A stretch of DNA of 64,000 nucleotides from Shimia sp. Alg240-R146 (lineage in GTDB: Bacteria; Pseudomonadota; Alphaproteobacteria; Rhodobacterales; Rhodobacteraceae). The stretch covers positions 806,001-870,000 of the forward strand of contig NZ_CAMZOK010000001.1 of the NCBI RefSeq assembly GCF_947331465.1. The letters run 5' to 3'. How positions within the stretch are numbered: the stretch's first letter is position 1; each line of letters opens with the position of its first letter. Position numbers and translations under genes: made by a program. The notes under the pieces are model-generated. The model had not been told where the DNA came from. It made no database searches and saw only the letters and a program-made list of their open reading frames with translations. This document shows, in pieces, positions 26,363 to 35,633 of the stretch.

Positions 26363-27379
26363 ATGATCCACAAAAATTGGGCTGAATTGATCAAGCCGAC
26401 CCAGCTTGAAGTGAAACCTGGCAACGACCCCGCGCGTCAGGCAACTGTTGTTGCTGAGCCGCTGGAGCGTGGCTTTGGTCTTACGCTGGGCAACGCGCTG
26501 CGTCGCGTTCTGATGAGCTCGCTGCAAGGCGCGGCCATCACATCTGTACAGATCGACAACGTTCTGCACGAGTTCTCTTCTGTTGCCGGTGTGCGCGAAG
26601 ATGTGACTGATGTGATCCTGAACCTCAAAGGCGTGAGCCTGCGGATGGAAGTTGAAGGCCCTAAGCGTCTTTCGATCTCTGCCAAAGGCCCAGGTGCTGT
26701 GACTGCCGGTGATATCTCCGACAGCGCGGGCATCGAAGTTCTCAACAAAGACCATGTGATCTGTCACCTCGACGATGGCGCGGACCTTTATGTGGAACTG
26801 ACCGTCAATACTGGCAAAGGCTATGTGTCGGCAGACAAAAACAAGCCGGAAGACGCGCCAATCGGCCTGATGCCGATCGATGCGATCTACTCGCCTGTGA
26901 AAAAAGTGTCTTATGACGTGCAGCCGACCCGTGAAGGTCAGGTGCTGGATTATGACAAACTGACCATGAAGGTTGAAACCGACGGGTCCATCACACCAGA
27001 AGACGCCGTGGCCTTTGCTGCGCGCATTCTGCAGGACCAGTTGTCGATCTTCGTGAACTTTGACGAGCCCGAGTCGGCTGGTCGCCAAGAAGAAGACGAT
27101 GGCCTCGAGTTCAACCCGCTTCTGCTGAAGAAAGTGGACGAGCTGGAACTGTCTGTACGTTCGGCAAACTGCCTCAAGAACGACAACATCGTTTACATCG
27201 GCGATCTGATCCAGAAAACCGAAGCGGAAATGCTGCGCACACCGAACTTCGGCCGCAAATCTTTGAACGAGATCAAAGAAGTGCTGTCGGGCATGGGTCT
27301 GCACCTTGGCATGGACGTCGAGGACTGGCCGCCGGACAACATCGAAGATCTGGCCAAGAAGTTCGAAGACAACTTCTAA
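26363..27379 (+). CDS. rpoA: RNA polymerase alpha subunit
   Basis: Alpha starts polymerase assembly and its C-terminal domain binds UP elements and activators. It has 338 residues from ATG 26363 ([12 protein letters not shown]) behind GGAGGGAC; an open frame further upstream is not used. The N-terminal domain contains [16 protein letters not shown]. The C-terminal domain has [16 protein letters not shown] and [14 protein letters not shown], the DNA-binding helices. Confidence 0.98.
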   Translation: MIHKNWAELIKPTQLEVKPGNDPARQATVVAEPLERGFGLTLGNALRRVLMSSLQGAAITSVQIDNVLHEFSSVAGVREDVTDVILNLKGVSLRMEVEGPKRLSISAKGPGAVTAGDISDSAGIEVLNKDHVICHLDDGADLYVELTVNTGKGYVSADKNKPEDAPIGLMPIDAIYSPVKKVSYDVQPTREGQVLDYDKLTMKVETDGSITPEDAVAFAARILQDQLSIFVNFDEPESAGRQEEDDGLEFNPLLLKKVDELELSVRSANCLKNDNIVYIGDLIQKTEAEMLRTPNFGRKSLNEIKEVLSGMGLHLGMDVEDWPPDNIEDLAKKFEDNF

Positions 27380-27386
27380 GAGTTTC

Positions 27387-27406
27387 GGGCGGGGGCAACC
27401 CCGCCC
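27387..27406 (+). other. GCAA-capped hairpin between rpoA and rplQ
   Basis: GGGCGGGG-GCAA-CCCCGCCC, a perfect 8-bp stem 8 bases after the rpoA stop, without a T run. It matches in form the hairpins at 16621 and 19606. Confidence 0.65.
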
Positions 27407-27518
27407 AATTCTACAAATGCCCGGAATTGCCGGGGAATACGTGGGCACATGCCCCAAGGAGAGTGGCTGACACGCATCGGCTGCCGGACAAAGCAAAAAC
27501 GCAAGTAGGAGAATTGAA

Positions 27519-27938
27519 ATGCGTCACGCTCGTGGTTATCGCCGCCTGAATCGTACACACGAACACCGCAAGGCATTGTTTGCCAACATGGCGGGTTCGT
27601 TGATCGAACACGAACAAATCAAAACCACTTTGCCAAAGGCCAAAGAACTGCGCCCGATCATCGAAAAGATGATCACGCTGGCAAAACGTGGTGACCTGCA
27701 CTCCCGCCGTCAGGCCCGTGCGCGTCTGAAAGAAGATCAGTATGTGGCAAAACTCTTTGACATTCTTGGCCCACGTTATGCCGAGCGTCAGGGTGGTTAT
27801 GTCCGCATCATGAAAGCCGGTTTCCGTTATGGCGACATGGCTCCGATGGCGATCATCGAATTCGTTGATCGTGATCTGGACGCCAAAGGCGCAGCGGACA
27901 AAGCCCGTGTTGCAGCAGAAGACGCTGCCGAAGAATAA
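27519..27938 (+). CDS. rplQ: 50S ribosomal protein L17
   Basis: L17 lies near the tunnel exit. It has 139 residues; [20 protein letters not shown] and the motif [24 protein letters not shown] fit the family, with an Ala/Glu-rich tail. It is preceded by AGGAG and followed by a terminator that closes the ribosomal cluster. Confidence 0.98.
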   Translation: MRHARGYRRLNRTHEHRKALFANMAGSLIEHEQIKTTLPKAKELRPIIEKMITLAKRGDLHSRRQARARLKEDQYVAKLFDILGPRYAERQGGYVRIMKAGFRYGDMAPMAIIEFVDRDLDAKGAADKARVAAEDAAEE

Positions 27939-27966
27939 GACAACTCCGGTTTGACCGGTCGTTTTG

Positions 27967-27996
27967 AGCCCCTGCCATTTGGCGGGGGCTTTTTTG
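27967..27996 (+). terminator. Terminator after rplQ
   Basis: AGCCCCTGCCA (27967-27977) pairs with TGGCGGGGGCT (27980-27990, one G-U), then T6. Confidence 0.92.
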
Positions 27997-28099
27997 TTGC
28001 GTAAGCCAACGGCGCCTGCTGCCAAAAGACATTGTGAGCGCCGGTTGAAATTGGCCTATCTGTTCCGCATATGCTGACAAAAGCAAAAAGGACGCCATT

Positions 28100-29482
28100 A
28101 TGATCCGCCCCCTTGCGATTGTACTTTCAATCGTGCTCGCCGTACCAGCCGTCGCAGAAACCCGCGTGCCACAGTCTCAGGCAGAAATCAGCCTCGGGTT
28201 TGCGCCTTTGGTGGCAGAGGCCGCTCCGGCGGTGGTCAATATCTACGCGAAACAAGTGGTGCAGGCCCGCCAAAGCCCGTTTTCATCAGACCCGTTTTTC
28301 GATCAGTTCTTTCGCAACTTTGGCAATACTGGTCCGCAGGTCAAAAACTCGTTGGGATCCGGCGTGATCTTGTCGGACGACGGGATTGTCGTGTCCAACT
28401 ATCACGTAGTGGGCATGTCCACGGACATTCGGGTGCAACTGAATGACCGGCGGGAATACAAAGCGCGGGTTTTGTTGGCAGACGAGGAAAGCGATTTGGC
28501 GATCCTGCAGATGGAGGGCGTTGAAAGCCTGCCGTATCTGGAGTTGCGCAACAGCGACAACGTCGAAGTCGGCGAGTTGGTTCTGGCGATTGGCAACCCG
28601 TTCGGGGTGGGTCAGACGGTGACTTCGGGCATCGTGTCGGGATTGGCGCGGTCCGGGATTTCGACGGGGAGTGCGCGCGGGTATTTCTTGCAGACCGATG
28701 CGGCGATCAACCCCGGCAACTCGGGCGGCGCGTTGATTGATGTGAACGGTGATCTTGTAGGGATTAACACGTCGATCCTTACACGGTCCGGCGGCTCAAA
28801 CGGTATTGGCTTTGCGATCCCCTCCAAACTGGTGGGCCAATTCGTGGATCAAGCGCGCTCGGGGTTTGAGAGTTTCCAGCGCCCTTGGGCCGGTATGTTT
28901 GGCCAACCAGTTGATGCAGATATGGCGGACGGACTCGGGCTGGATCGGCCGGGTGGCATCGTCGTGTCAGACTTGCATGCAGCGAGCCCGTTTATGGCAG
29001 CCGGATTGGAATCCGGAGATGTGATCCTTGAGGTCGAAGGTCAGCCGGTGAACACCCCCGCCGAGATGGTGTTCCGAATGTCTGTTGTCGGGTTGGGCGA
29101 AGCTGCCAAAGTGCTGGTCGTGCGGGACGGCGCGGAAAGCGTATATGAAGTGGCGCTTGCGCTTGCGCCAGAAGAGCCATCGCGTGAAACTGTTGAAACC
29201 GGAGCGCGTTCGGCCATTCCCGGAATGGTGATGAGCAACATCAACCCTGCTGTACTGGGACAGTTTGGTCTGCCGCTTGGCATCACCGGTGTGGTGGTGG
29301 AAAAGCCAGGCCAAGTTGGGGCGCGGCTTGGTCTGGCACCGGGGGATGTATTGCGATCTGTGGATGGTCAGGACGTGGCCACGACTGCCGAGGCGGATCA
29401 GGCTTTGCGTGATGCGCGCAAACGCCTTAGGTTGGAGGTCCAGCGCGGCACACAACGTGTCGTGATGCGTTTCCGACTCTGA
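28100..29482 (+). CDS. Periplasmic DegP/DegQ-like serine protease
   Basis: A trypsin-like HtrA protease of 460 residues that degrades or refolds damaged envelope proteins. It has a signal peptide (MIRPLAIVLSIVLAVPAVA). The catalytic triad is visible: His102 (SNYHVVG), Asp132 (EESDLAIL) and Ser208 (INPGNSGGALI). Two PDZ regions follow, each with a turn like ASPFMAAGLESGDVILEVEG and GARLGLAPGDVLRSVDG. It ends 5 bases before rarA, so the two are cotranscribed. Which of DegP, DegQ or DegS it replaces is unclear, but the two PDZ domains exclude DegS. Confidence 0.92.
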   Translation: MIRPLAIVLSIVLAVPAVAETRVPQSQAEISLGFAPLVAEAAPAVVNIYAKQVVQARQSPFSSDPFFDQFFRNFGNTGPQVKNSLGSGVILSDDGIVVSNYHVVGMSTDIRVQLNDRREYKARVLLADEESDLAILQMEGVESLPYLELRNSDNVEVGELVLAIGNPFGVGQTVTSGIVSGLARSGISTGSARGYFLQTDAAINPGNSGGALIDVNGDLVGINTSILTRSGGSNGIGFAIPSKLVGQFVDQARSGFESFQRPWAGMFGQPVDADMADGLGLDRPGGIVVSDLHAASPFMAAGLESGDVILEVEGQPVNTPAEMVFRMSVVGLGEAAKVLVVRDGAESVYEVALALAPEEPSRETVETGARSAIPGMVMSNINPAVLGQFGLPLGITGVVVEKPGQVGARLGLAPGDVLRSVDGQDVATTAEADQALRDARKRLRLEVQRGTQRVVMRFRL

Positions 29483-29487
29483 GGGCC

Positions 29488-30819
29488 ATGGCCGACCTTT
29501 TTGACATTCCGAATTCCGCTGATCAGACCGGCAACGCGGGTGCGGGCGAAAGCTCTGCACCGCGCCCGTTGGCAGATCGATTGCGTCCGAGATCTCTGGG
29601 TGAGGTCATAGGACAAGAGCAGGTGCTGGGCCCTGAGGCGCCTTTGGGCGTGATGTTGTCGTCCGGCTCACTGTCTTCACTGGTTTTTTGGGGGCCGCCC
29701 GGTGTGGGCAAGACCACCATCGCCCGACTTCTGGCTGATGAAACCGATCTGCATTTTGTGCAGATCAGCGCGATCTTTACTGGCGTGCCGGAGCTGCGCA
29801 AAGTTTTTGAAGCCGCCAAGGTGCGGCGCGGCAATGGCAAAGGTACGCTGTTGTTCGTGGACGAGATACATCGGTTCAACAAAGCGCAGCAGGACGGGTT
29901 TCTGCCCTACATGGAAGACGGCACAATCCTTTTGGTTGGGGCCACCACCGAAAATCCGTCGTTTGAACTCAATGCCGCTGTTCTGAGCCGCTCGCAAGTT
30001 CTTGTGCTTGAGCGCCTGAGCCTCGCAGACCTCGAACGGCTCGCGCAGCGGGCCGAGCGTGAACTGGATCGCGGCATGCCGTTGGACGGTCCGGCGCGCG
30101 AAGCGCTTTTGGAAATGGCCGATGGGGATGGGCGTGCGCTGCTCAATCTGATCGAACAGGTTATGGCGTGGCGTGTCGACGGCAAGCTGGACACAGACGC
30201 ATTGTCGACGCGGCTTATGCGCCGCGCGGCGAAATACGACAAATCGGGAGATGAGCACTACAACTTAATCTCGGCACTTCACAAGTCGGTGCGCGGGTCC
30301 GACCCCGATGCGGCGCTTTATTGGTTTTCGCGCATGTTGGAAGGCGGGGAAGACCCGCGGTTTCTGGCAAGGCGCATCACGCGGATGGCGTGCGAGGACA
30401 TTGCCTTGGCCGATCCACAAGCTCAGGGCGTTTGCTTGAGTGCGTGGGAAACGTATGAGCGGCTGGGCAGCCCAGAAGGGGAGTTGGCGTTGGCGCAGGC
30501 GGTGATCTATCTGGCGCTCGCGCCGAAAACCAACGCGGGCTACATGGCTTACAAAGCGGCGCGGGCTTTGGCCAAAAAGACTGGGTCCGAACCGCCGCCC
30601 AAGCACATCCTGAACGCGCCTACGAGTTTGATGGCGGAGCAGGGGTATGGCGATGGATATGAGTATGATCACAACGCCGAAGGTGGATTTTCCGGGCAAA
30701 ATTATTTCCCTGAAGGTGTCAAACGTCCAGTGCTCTATAGTCCAGTAGAGCGCGGGTTTGAGCGTGAATTGAAGCGGCGGCTGGATTACTTCACGACGCA
30801 GCGGTTGAAGAAGAAGTAG
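29488..30819 (+). CDS. rarA: RarA/MgsA replication-associated AAA+ ATPase
   Basis: A clamp-loader-like ATPase acting at stalled replication forks. It has 443 residues, with Walker A GPPGVGKTT at 69-77, Walker B LLFVDEIHRFNKAQQD and the sensor ATTENPSFELNAAVLSR. The C-terminal half carries the MgsA tetramerisation part (DEHYNLISALHKSVRGSDPDAALYW). It lies between the protease gene and crcB with gaps of 5 and 7 bases, one operon. Confidence 0.96.
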   Translation: MADLFDIPNSADQTGNAGAGESSAPRPLADRLRPRSLGEVIGQEQVLGPEAPLGVMLSSGSLSSLVFWGPPGVGKTTIARLLADETDLHFVQISAIFTGVPELRKVFEAAKVRRGNGKGTLLFVDEIHRFNKAQQDGFLPYMEDGTILLVGATTENPSFELNAAVLSRSQVLVLERLSLADLERLAQRAERELDRGMPLDGPAREALLEMADGDGRALLNLIEQVMAWRVDGKLDTDALSTRLMRRAAKYDKSGDEHYNLISALHKSVRGSDPDAALYWFSRMLEGGEDPRFLARRITRMACEDIALADPQAQGVCLSAWETYERLGSPEGELALAQAVIYLALAPKTNAGYMAYKAARALAKKTGSEPPPKHILNAPTSLMAEQGYGDGYEYDHNAEGGFSGQNYFPEGVKRPVLYSPVERGFERELKRRLDYFTTQRLKKK

Positions 30820-30826
30820 GCACCCG

Positions 30827-31216
30827 ATGATCCTGAACGTGGCATATGTGGCTTTGGGCGGCGCGGTTGGCGCGGCATTGCGGTATCTTGTTGGGCTCAG
30901 CGTCGTGCGCGCCATAGGGCCAGGCGCGATATCAGGATTTCCCGTGGCCATCATCACGGTGAACATCATCGGCTCATTCCTGATGGGCGTTTTTGTGGTG
31001 GCCGCCGCCAATCGCGGGCTGACGCATCTGTCACCTTTGGTCATGACCGGGCTGCTGGGCGGCTTTACGACGTTTTCCGCGTTTTCTTTGGAAACTGTGA
31101 CGTTGATTGAGCGTGGACAATGGGGCGCGGCTGGTGTTTATGTCGCGCTTTCCGTTATTGGGTCGGTGGGGGCGCTGTTTTTGGGCGTTCTTGTCGCACG
31201 TGGAGTTTTCGCATGA
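30827..31216 (+). CDS. crcB: CrcB/Fluc fluoride channel
   Basis: Exports fluoride passively as an antiparallel dimer. It has 129 residues with four membrane segments. GGFTTFSAFSLE (78-89) holds the Phe pair and sodium site region, and VNIIGSFLMG the conserved Asn. There is no fluoride riboswitch in front, since it is inside an operon. It overlaps the pseudouridine synthase gene by ATGA. Confidence 0.95.
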   Translation: MILNVAYVALGGAVGAALRYLVGLSVVRAIGPGAISGFPVAIITVNIIGSFLMGVFVVAAANRGLTHLSPLVMTGLLGGFTTFSAFSLETVTLIERGQWGAAGVYVALSVIGSVGALFLGVLVARGVFA

Positions 31217-32259
31217 GCCGGGTTCAGACCATCACAATCGAGGATAACGATGCAGACCAGCGGTTGGACCGCTGGTTCAAGCGCGTGTTTCCCCATGTCG
31301 GCCAGGGCCGCGTCGAAAAGATGTGCCGCAAAGGCGAGATCCGTGTGAATGGTGGGCGGGTGAAGGCCTCGACCCGACTGGAAGCGGGCAATGAAGTGCG
31401 CATTCCGCCGCTGCCTGCCCCTGGTGAAATGCCACCGCGCCCTGCGATGACACGCGTCACAGAAAAAGACGCAAAGATGATCCGCGATTGCGTGATCTAC
31501 AAAGACGACCACGTGATCGCGCTGAACAAGCCGCCAGGACTTCCGACGCAGGGTGGCAGCAAGCAGACCAAACATGTGGACGGCTTGTCCGAGGCGCTGC
31601 GGTTTGAAATGGACGAAAAACCGCGACTTGTGCACCGGTTGGACAAAGATACGTCGGGCGTTTTGTTGCTTGCGCGCACGCGGCCAGCGGCCCAAGCGTT
31701 GACGGCAGCGCTGCGCCATAAAGAAACCCGCAAAATCTACTGGGCGGTGGTGGCCGGCGTGCCTGTGCCGTATCTGGGCGAGATCAAATACGGGCTGGTC
31801 AAAGCTGGCGGCCATGGTGCACGCGGCGAAGGTGAAAAGATGCATGCGGTGCATCCGCGGGACATCGACAGCACGCCCGGAGCAAAACGGGCGCATACGC
31901 AATATGCAACGCTTTATCGGGTGGCGAGCCGTGCCAGCTGGGTGGCGATGGAGCCTCTGACGGGCCGCACCCATCAGTTGCGCGCGCATATGGCCGAGAT
32001 CGGCCATCCGATCATTGGCGATGGGAAATACGGTGGCTCGGGTCAAGAAAACCTTGGCGATGGATGGGGTGCGAAACTGGGCGGCATTATTTCCAACAAG
32101 CTGCATCTGCACGCCCGAACCATGTCGTTTGAGCATCCGGAAACCCGCAAGACGATCACTGTGCATGCGGACCTGCCAGATCACATGGCGCTGACGTGGG
32201 ACACTTTTGGCTGGACCACGGATCTGGCAGCTGAAGACCCGTTTGAGGAACTTCGCTAA
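31213..32259 (+). CDS. rluC: RluA-family 23S rRNA pseudouridine synthase (RluC-like)
   Basis: Converts uridines of 23S rRNA to pseudouridine. It has 348 residues from ATG 31213, which overlaps the crcB stop. An S4 RNA-binding domain lies at about 15-75 (RLDRWFKRVFPHVGQGRVEKM). The catalytic motif HRLDKDTSGVLLL places the active Asp at 144. GRTHQLRAHMAEIGHPIIGD is the second family motif. RluC is the most likely type from the S4 domain and length, but RluD cannot be excluded. Confidence 0.9.
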   Translation: MSRVQTITIEDNDADQRLDRWFKRVFPHVGQGRVEKMCRKGEIRVNGGRVKASTRLEAGNEVRIPPLPAPGEMPPRPAMTRVTEKDAKMIRDCVIYKDDHVIALNKPPGLPTQGGSKQTKHVDGLSEALRFEMDEKPRLVHRLDKDTSGVLLLARTRPAAQALTAALRHKETRKIYWAVVAGVPVPYLGEIKYGLVKAGGHGARGEGEKMHAVHPRDIDSTPGAKRAHTQYATLYRVASRASWVAMEPLTGRTHQLRAHMAEIGHPIIGDGKYGGSGQENLGDGWGAKLGGIISNKLHLHARTMSFEHPETRKTITVHADLPDHMALTWDTFGWTTDLAAEDPFEELR

Positions 32260-32355
32260 ACGCCCTTTGAAGTGTTGATTGGCCAGCCGCCCCAATAATG
32301 TGGCAGGCTCGGAATGCCGAAAGGCGTTTTTTAATCAACTTTTTGGGGAGGTATC

Positions 32356-32853
32356 ATGCCCGCCGTTTCATTTTCTCATATCGGGATCACAGTTCCCGAC
32401 CTCGATCGCGCGGTGAAGTTTTACACCGAAGCGTTTGATCTTTACCTGCTGATGCCGCCAAGCGAGGTGATGCAGGACGATAGCGCAATTGGCGAAATGT
32501 GTGACGACGTATTTGGTCCCGGTTGGGGAAAGTTCCGCATCGCGCATGTGTCGACCGCCGATGGAATTGGCATTGAACTGTTCGAGTTTCCCAAGACCGA
32601 TGACACTCCGCCGCCGTTTGAATACTGGAAACCCGGAATTTTCCATTTCTGTCTGCAAGACAGCGACATGGAGGCGCGGATCAAACGCATCGAAGAGCTT
32701 GGTGGCAAACAGCGGATGCAACGGGTGCGGTACTACTACCCTGACGAGAAACCCTATCGCATGGTCTATTGTGAAGATCCATTTGGGAACATCATCGAAC
32801 TCTACAGCCACTCTTATGAACTTACCTATTCCAGTGGGGCATATACGGGCTGA
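32356..32853 (+). CDS. VOC-family protein (glyoxalase/bleomycin-resistance fold)
   Basis: A 165-residue protein with the VOC start pattern SFSHIGITVPDLDRAVKFYTEAFDL and the closing strand MVYCEDPFGNIIELYSH. Potential metal ligands are His in SHIGI, Glu in IELFEF, His in IFHFCLQD and Glu in IIELYSH. This favours an active metal-binding dioxygenase or lyase over a resistance protein, but the substrate is unknown. It stands alone behind a GGGGAGG site. Confidence 0.8.
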   Translation: MPAVSFSHIGITVPDLDRAVKFYTEAFDLYLLMPPSEVMQDDSAIGEMCDDVFGPGWGKFRIAHVSTADGIGIELFEFPKTDDTPPPFEYWKPGIFHFCLQDSDMEARIKRIEELGGKQRMQRVRYYYPDEKPYRMVYCEDPFGNIIELYSHSYELTYSSGAYTG

Positions 32854-32907
32854 GCTTGACGTCGGTCCTTTTGCGTGGTGAAGCATCGCCAAGCAAAAGG
32901 ACGACAG

Positions 32908-33585
32908 ATGCGGCTAAAACTGGTGATATTTGACGCGGATGGCACACTGGTGGACAGCCAGGCGGACATTCTCGGGTCGATGCATGGCGCGTTTGAGCGA
33001 CAGGGCATGACGTCGCCGTCGCGCGAAGATATTTTGGGTATCGTGGGGCTGTCGCTGGATGTGGCGATGCTGAAACTTGCACCTACCACGGATGCGGTGA
33101 CACGCGCGGCTTTGGTGGAAGGCTACAAGCATACATATATGCGCCGCCGCGAAGCCGTTGGCGCCAAAGAAAGTTCGCCACTGTATCCCGGCGCGTTGGC
33201 GGCGTTGGACCGGCTGAAGGCGCGCGATGATGTTGTGTTGGGCGTGGCGACCGGAAAGTCGCGGCGCGGATTGGACAAGTTGATCGAGGGGCATGGTTTG
33301 GAAGGCTATTTCCTGACCCGTCAAGTGGCAGATGACCACCCGTCCAAGCCGCATCCGTCGATGATCCTGACGGCTTTGGCCGAGATGGGCATCGAAAGCG
33401 GCGATGCGGTGATGATCGGCGATACATCTTATGACATGGAGATGGCGCAGTCCGCCGGCGTTGCGGGGCTCGGCGTGAGTTGGGGATATCATCCATCCAG
33501 CGCATTGAGTGCAGCGAAGCATATTATTGAGGATTTTTCGGCGCTGGACACAGTGTTGGAACAGATGTTTGGAGAGTTGGCATGA
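32908..33585 (+). CDS. HAD-superfamily hydrolase (phosphoglycolate phosphatase-like)
   Basis: Has 225 residues from ATG 32908 behind AAAAGGAC. Motif I FDADGTLVDS places the nucleophile at Asp9 and general acid at Asp11; a helical cap follows; motif III/IV is DDHPSKPHPSMI and MIGDTSYDMEMA. The overall pattern is that of Gph/PpaX-type phosphatases. It overlaps the ATP12 gene by 4 bases, an arrangement that recurs in Rhodobacterales. The physiological substrate is not known. Confidence 0.9.
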   Translation: MRLKLVIFDADGTLVDSQADILGSMHGAFERQGMTSPSREDILGIVGLSLDVAMLKLAPTTDAVTRAALVEGYKHTYMRRREAVGAKESSPLYPGALAALDRLKARDDVVLGVATGKSRRGLDKLIEGHGLEGYFLTRQVADDHPSKPHPSMILTALAEMGIESGDAVMIGDTSYDMEMAQSAGVAGLGVSWGYHPSSALSAAKHIIEDFSALDTVLEQMFGELA

Positions 33586-34292
33586 GCGGTTGGGCAAAAA
33601 AGCGGTTTTGGAAAGAGGCCTCTGTCGAGGAGACAGACGAGGGTTTCGGCATTCTGCTTGATGGTCGCCCGGTGAAGACACCTGCAAAAGCGCCCCTGAC
33701 GTTGCCGACACGTGCAATGGCCGAGGCGGTAGCCGCAGAATGGGCCGCGCAGGACGAGAAGATCGACCCAGCAACAATGCCTGTCACCCGCTCGGCCAAT
33801 GCGGCGATAGACAAAGTAACGATTCAGCACGGCGAGGTGGCTGATATGTTGGCGGAATATGGCGGCACGGATTTGCTGTGTTATCGCGCCACCACGCCGG
33901 AGGCTTTGGTTGCGCGGCAAGCCAAAAGTTGGGATCCGATGCTTGAGTGGGCAGAACAAGAATTCGGGGCGCGGCTGGTGGCGGTCGCCGGTGTGATGCA
34001 CCATGCGCAGGACACCCAATCACTGGAGAAATTGCGGACCGAAGTGCATAAACTCTCGGCCTTTGAAATGGCGGCCTTTCATGACTTGGTTGGCATTTCC
34101 GGGTCGCTGATTCTCGGATTCGCTGCACTGCGTGGGGTTCACGATGCGGACGAAATCTGGCGTCTGTCACGCGTTGATGAGCAGTGGCAAGAGGAGCAGT
34201 GGGGCGTTGATGAGGACGCGTCCAAGGAAGCGCAGATCAAATATGACGCGTTCCTGCACGCAAATCGCTTTTATAAGTTGGCACAAATTTAG
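33582..34292 (+). CDS. ATP12-family F1-ATPase assembly chaperone
   Basis: A 236-residue homologue of mitochondrial Atp12, which guides the alpha subunit into the F1 ATPase. Family marks are KRFWKEASV at the start, ILLDGRPVKTPAKAPLTLPT, VAAEWAAQDEKIDPATMPVTR, and YGGTDLLCYRA. It is restricted to alphaproteobacteria and mitochondria. It is translationally coupled to the HAD gene. Confidence 0.93.
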   Translation: MSGWAKKRFWKEASVEETDEGFGILLDGRPVKTPAKAPLTLPTRAMAEAVAAEWAAQDEKIDPATMPVTRSANAAIDKVTIQHGEVADMLAEYGGTDLLCYRATTPEALVARQAKSWDPMLEWAEQEFGARLVAVAGVMHHAQDTQSLEKLRTEVHKLSAFEMAAFHDLVGISGSLILGFAALRGVHDADEIWRLSRVDEQWQEEQWGVDEDASKEAQIKYDAFLHANRFYKLAQI

Positions 34293-34313
34293 CAAATTAA
34301 CCTTTTTTGCAGG

Positions 34314-34391
34314 CAGTTTGGGCGTCTTTCACCCATCGATTGAATCCCGTGATGGACCTCTTGACGTTTGACGATGAATGCGCCCAAACTG
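34314..34391. promoter_or_regulatory. 11-bp inverted repeat in the aapJ upstream region
   Basis: CAGTTTGGGCG (34314-34324) and its exact complement CGCCCAAACTG (34381-34391), 56 bases apart, in the 201-base gap before aapJ. They could be two operator sites for DNA looping or arms of a long hairpin. Confidence 0.55.
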
Positions 34392-34493
34392 AGCCACGAT
34401 GTAATTGGGGTGTAATCCTTAAACATCTAAAGGGCCGGGAGTGGCCTACTAAAACCGCCTCTCAAAGGGGCGGGTAATCAGGAAGAGGTAAAA

Positions 34494-35510
34494 ATGAAAA
34501 AATCCGTATTCTTTGGTGCGCTGACTGTTGCTGGCCTTGCGGCCGGTGCTGCGGCTGCTGGCACGCTGGATGACGTGAAAGCACGCGGCAAGCTGAACTG
34601 CGGCGTGACCACCGGTTTGGTTGGCTTTGCTGCACCTGACGCGAACGGCGAATGGATGGGCTTTGACGTTGGCGTATGCCGCGCAGTTGCCGCCGCTGTT
34701 CTGGGTGACCCGAAAGCTGTAGAGTTTGTGCCAACTACCGGCAAAACCCGCTTTACTGCGCTGGCGTCTGGCGAAATCGACATGCTGGCACGTAACACCA
34801 CATGGACCTTCTCGCGCGACGTGGACCTGAAGTTCACATTCGTTGGCGTGAACTACTATGATGGTCAGGGCTTCATGGTTCCTAAGGATCTGGGCGTAAG
34901 CTCGGCCAAAGAACTGGACGGCGCGACTGTTTGTATTCAGACCGGTACCACCACCGAGCTGAACCTGGCGGATTTCTTCCGCTCCAACAACATCAGCTAT
35001 GAGCCGGTTCCAATCGAAACCAACGCTGAAGCACAGCAGCAGTACCTTGCAGGTGCTTGCGACGTGTACACAACGGATGCTTCCGGTCTGGCCGCGACTC
35101 GCGCCACATTCGAAGATCCAGCTGGTCACGTTCTGCTGCCAGAAATCATCTCCAAAGAGCCTCTCGGCCCACTGGTTCGTCACGGCGACGACAACTGGGG
35201 TGACGTGGTTCGTTGGTCCTTGAACGCTCTGATCACAGCAGAAGAGCTGGGTGTGACATCTGCAAACATCGGTGAGATGGCTGCTGGTACAAACAACCCA
35301 GAAGTTAACCGTCTGCTCGGCACCGAAGGCACCCTGGGCGAAATGCTCGGTCTGGACGCCGGTTGGGCCAAGGCAGCCATCATGGCTGGCGGCAACTACG
35401 GTGAGCTGTTTGAAGGCAACATCGGTGAAGCCACACCAATCGGTCTGGCCCGTGGCCTGAACGCTCAGTGGACAAATGGCGGCCTGATCTACTCGCCTCC
35501 TTTCCGCTAA
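34494..35510 (+). CDS. aapJ: General L-amino acid ABC transporter, substrate-binding protein
   Basis: The periplasmic binding protein of an AapJQMP/BztABCD transporter, which takes up Glu, Gln, Asp, Asn and other L-amino acids. It has 338 residues. The signal peptide MKKSVFFGALTVAGLAAGAAAA is followed by GTLDDVKARGKLNCGVTTG and the ligand-site segments FTALASGEIDMLARNTTWTFSRD and CIQTGTTTELNLADFF. It lies 201 bases after the preceding gene and is followed by a strong hairpin that should favour its expression over the permease genes. Confidence 0.96.
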   Translation: MKKSVFFGALTVAGLAAGAAAAGTLDDVKARGKLNCGVTTGLVGFAAPDANGEWMGFDVGVCRAVAAAVLGDPKAVEFVPTTGKTRFTALASGEIDMLARNTTWTFSRDVDLKFTFVGVNYYDGQGFMVPKDLGVSSAKELDGATVCIQTGTTTELNLADFFRSNNISYEPVPIETNAEAQQQYLAGACDVYTTDASGLAATRATFEDPAGHVLLPEIISKEPLGPLVRHGDDNWGDVVRWSLNALITAEELGVTSANIGEMAAGTNNPEVNRLLGTEGTLGEMLGLDAGWAKAAIMAGGNYGELFEGNIGEATPIGLARGLNAQWTNGGLIYSPPFR

Positions 35511-35521
35511 ACACATCACGG

Positions 35522-35550
35522 AAAGGGCGCGGTACACACCGCGCCCTTTT
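35522..35550 (+). terminator. Hairpin between aapJ and aapQ
   Basis: A perfect 12-bp stem, AAAGGGCGCGGT (35522-35533) with ACCGCGCCCTTT (35538-35549), loop ACAC and a short T run. It probably acts as a partial terminator or RNA-stabilising end that raises the binding protein over the permease. Confidence 0.85.
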
Positions 35551-35633
35551 CGCTTTGCGACCTCTGCAAACAATAATCGGCCAGACGCTTTAGACGTCAA
35601 AAAATAAAGGCCGAGCAACGGGGAAGATCCTTC

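Noticed and set aside
28045..28073. TTGAAA-N17-CATATG as promoter of the DegP-like gene
   Set aside because: The spacing fits but the -10 box matches the consensus at only three positions.
32260..32355. AACGCC...GGCGTTTTTT around 32259-32336 as a terminator of the rluC operon
   Set aside because: The arms are about 60 bases apart with a bulge; a terminator may exist, but this pairing is too weak to list.
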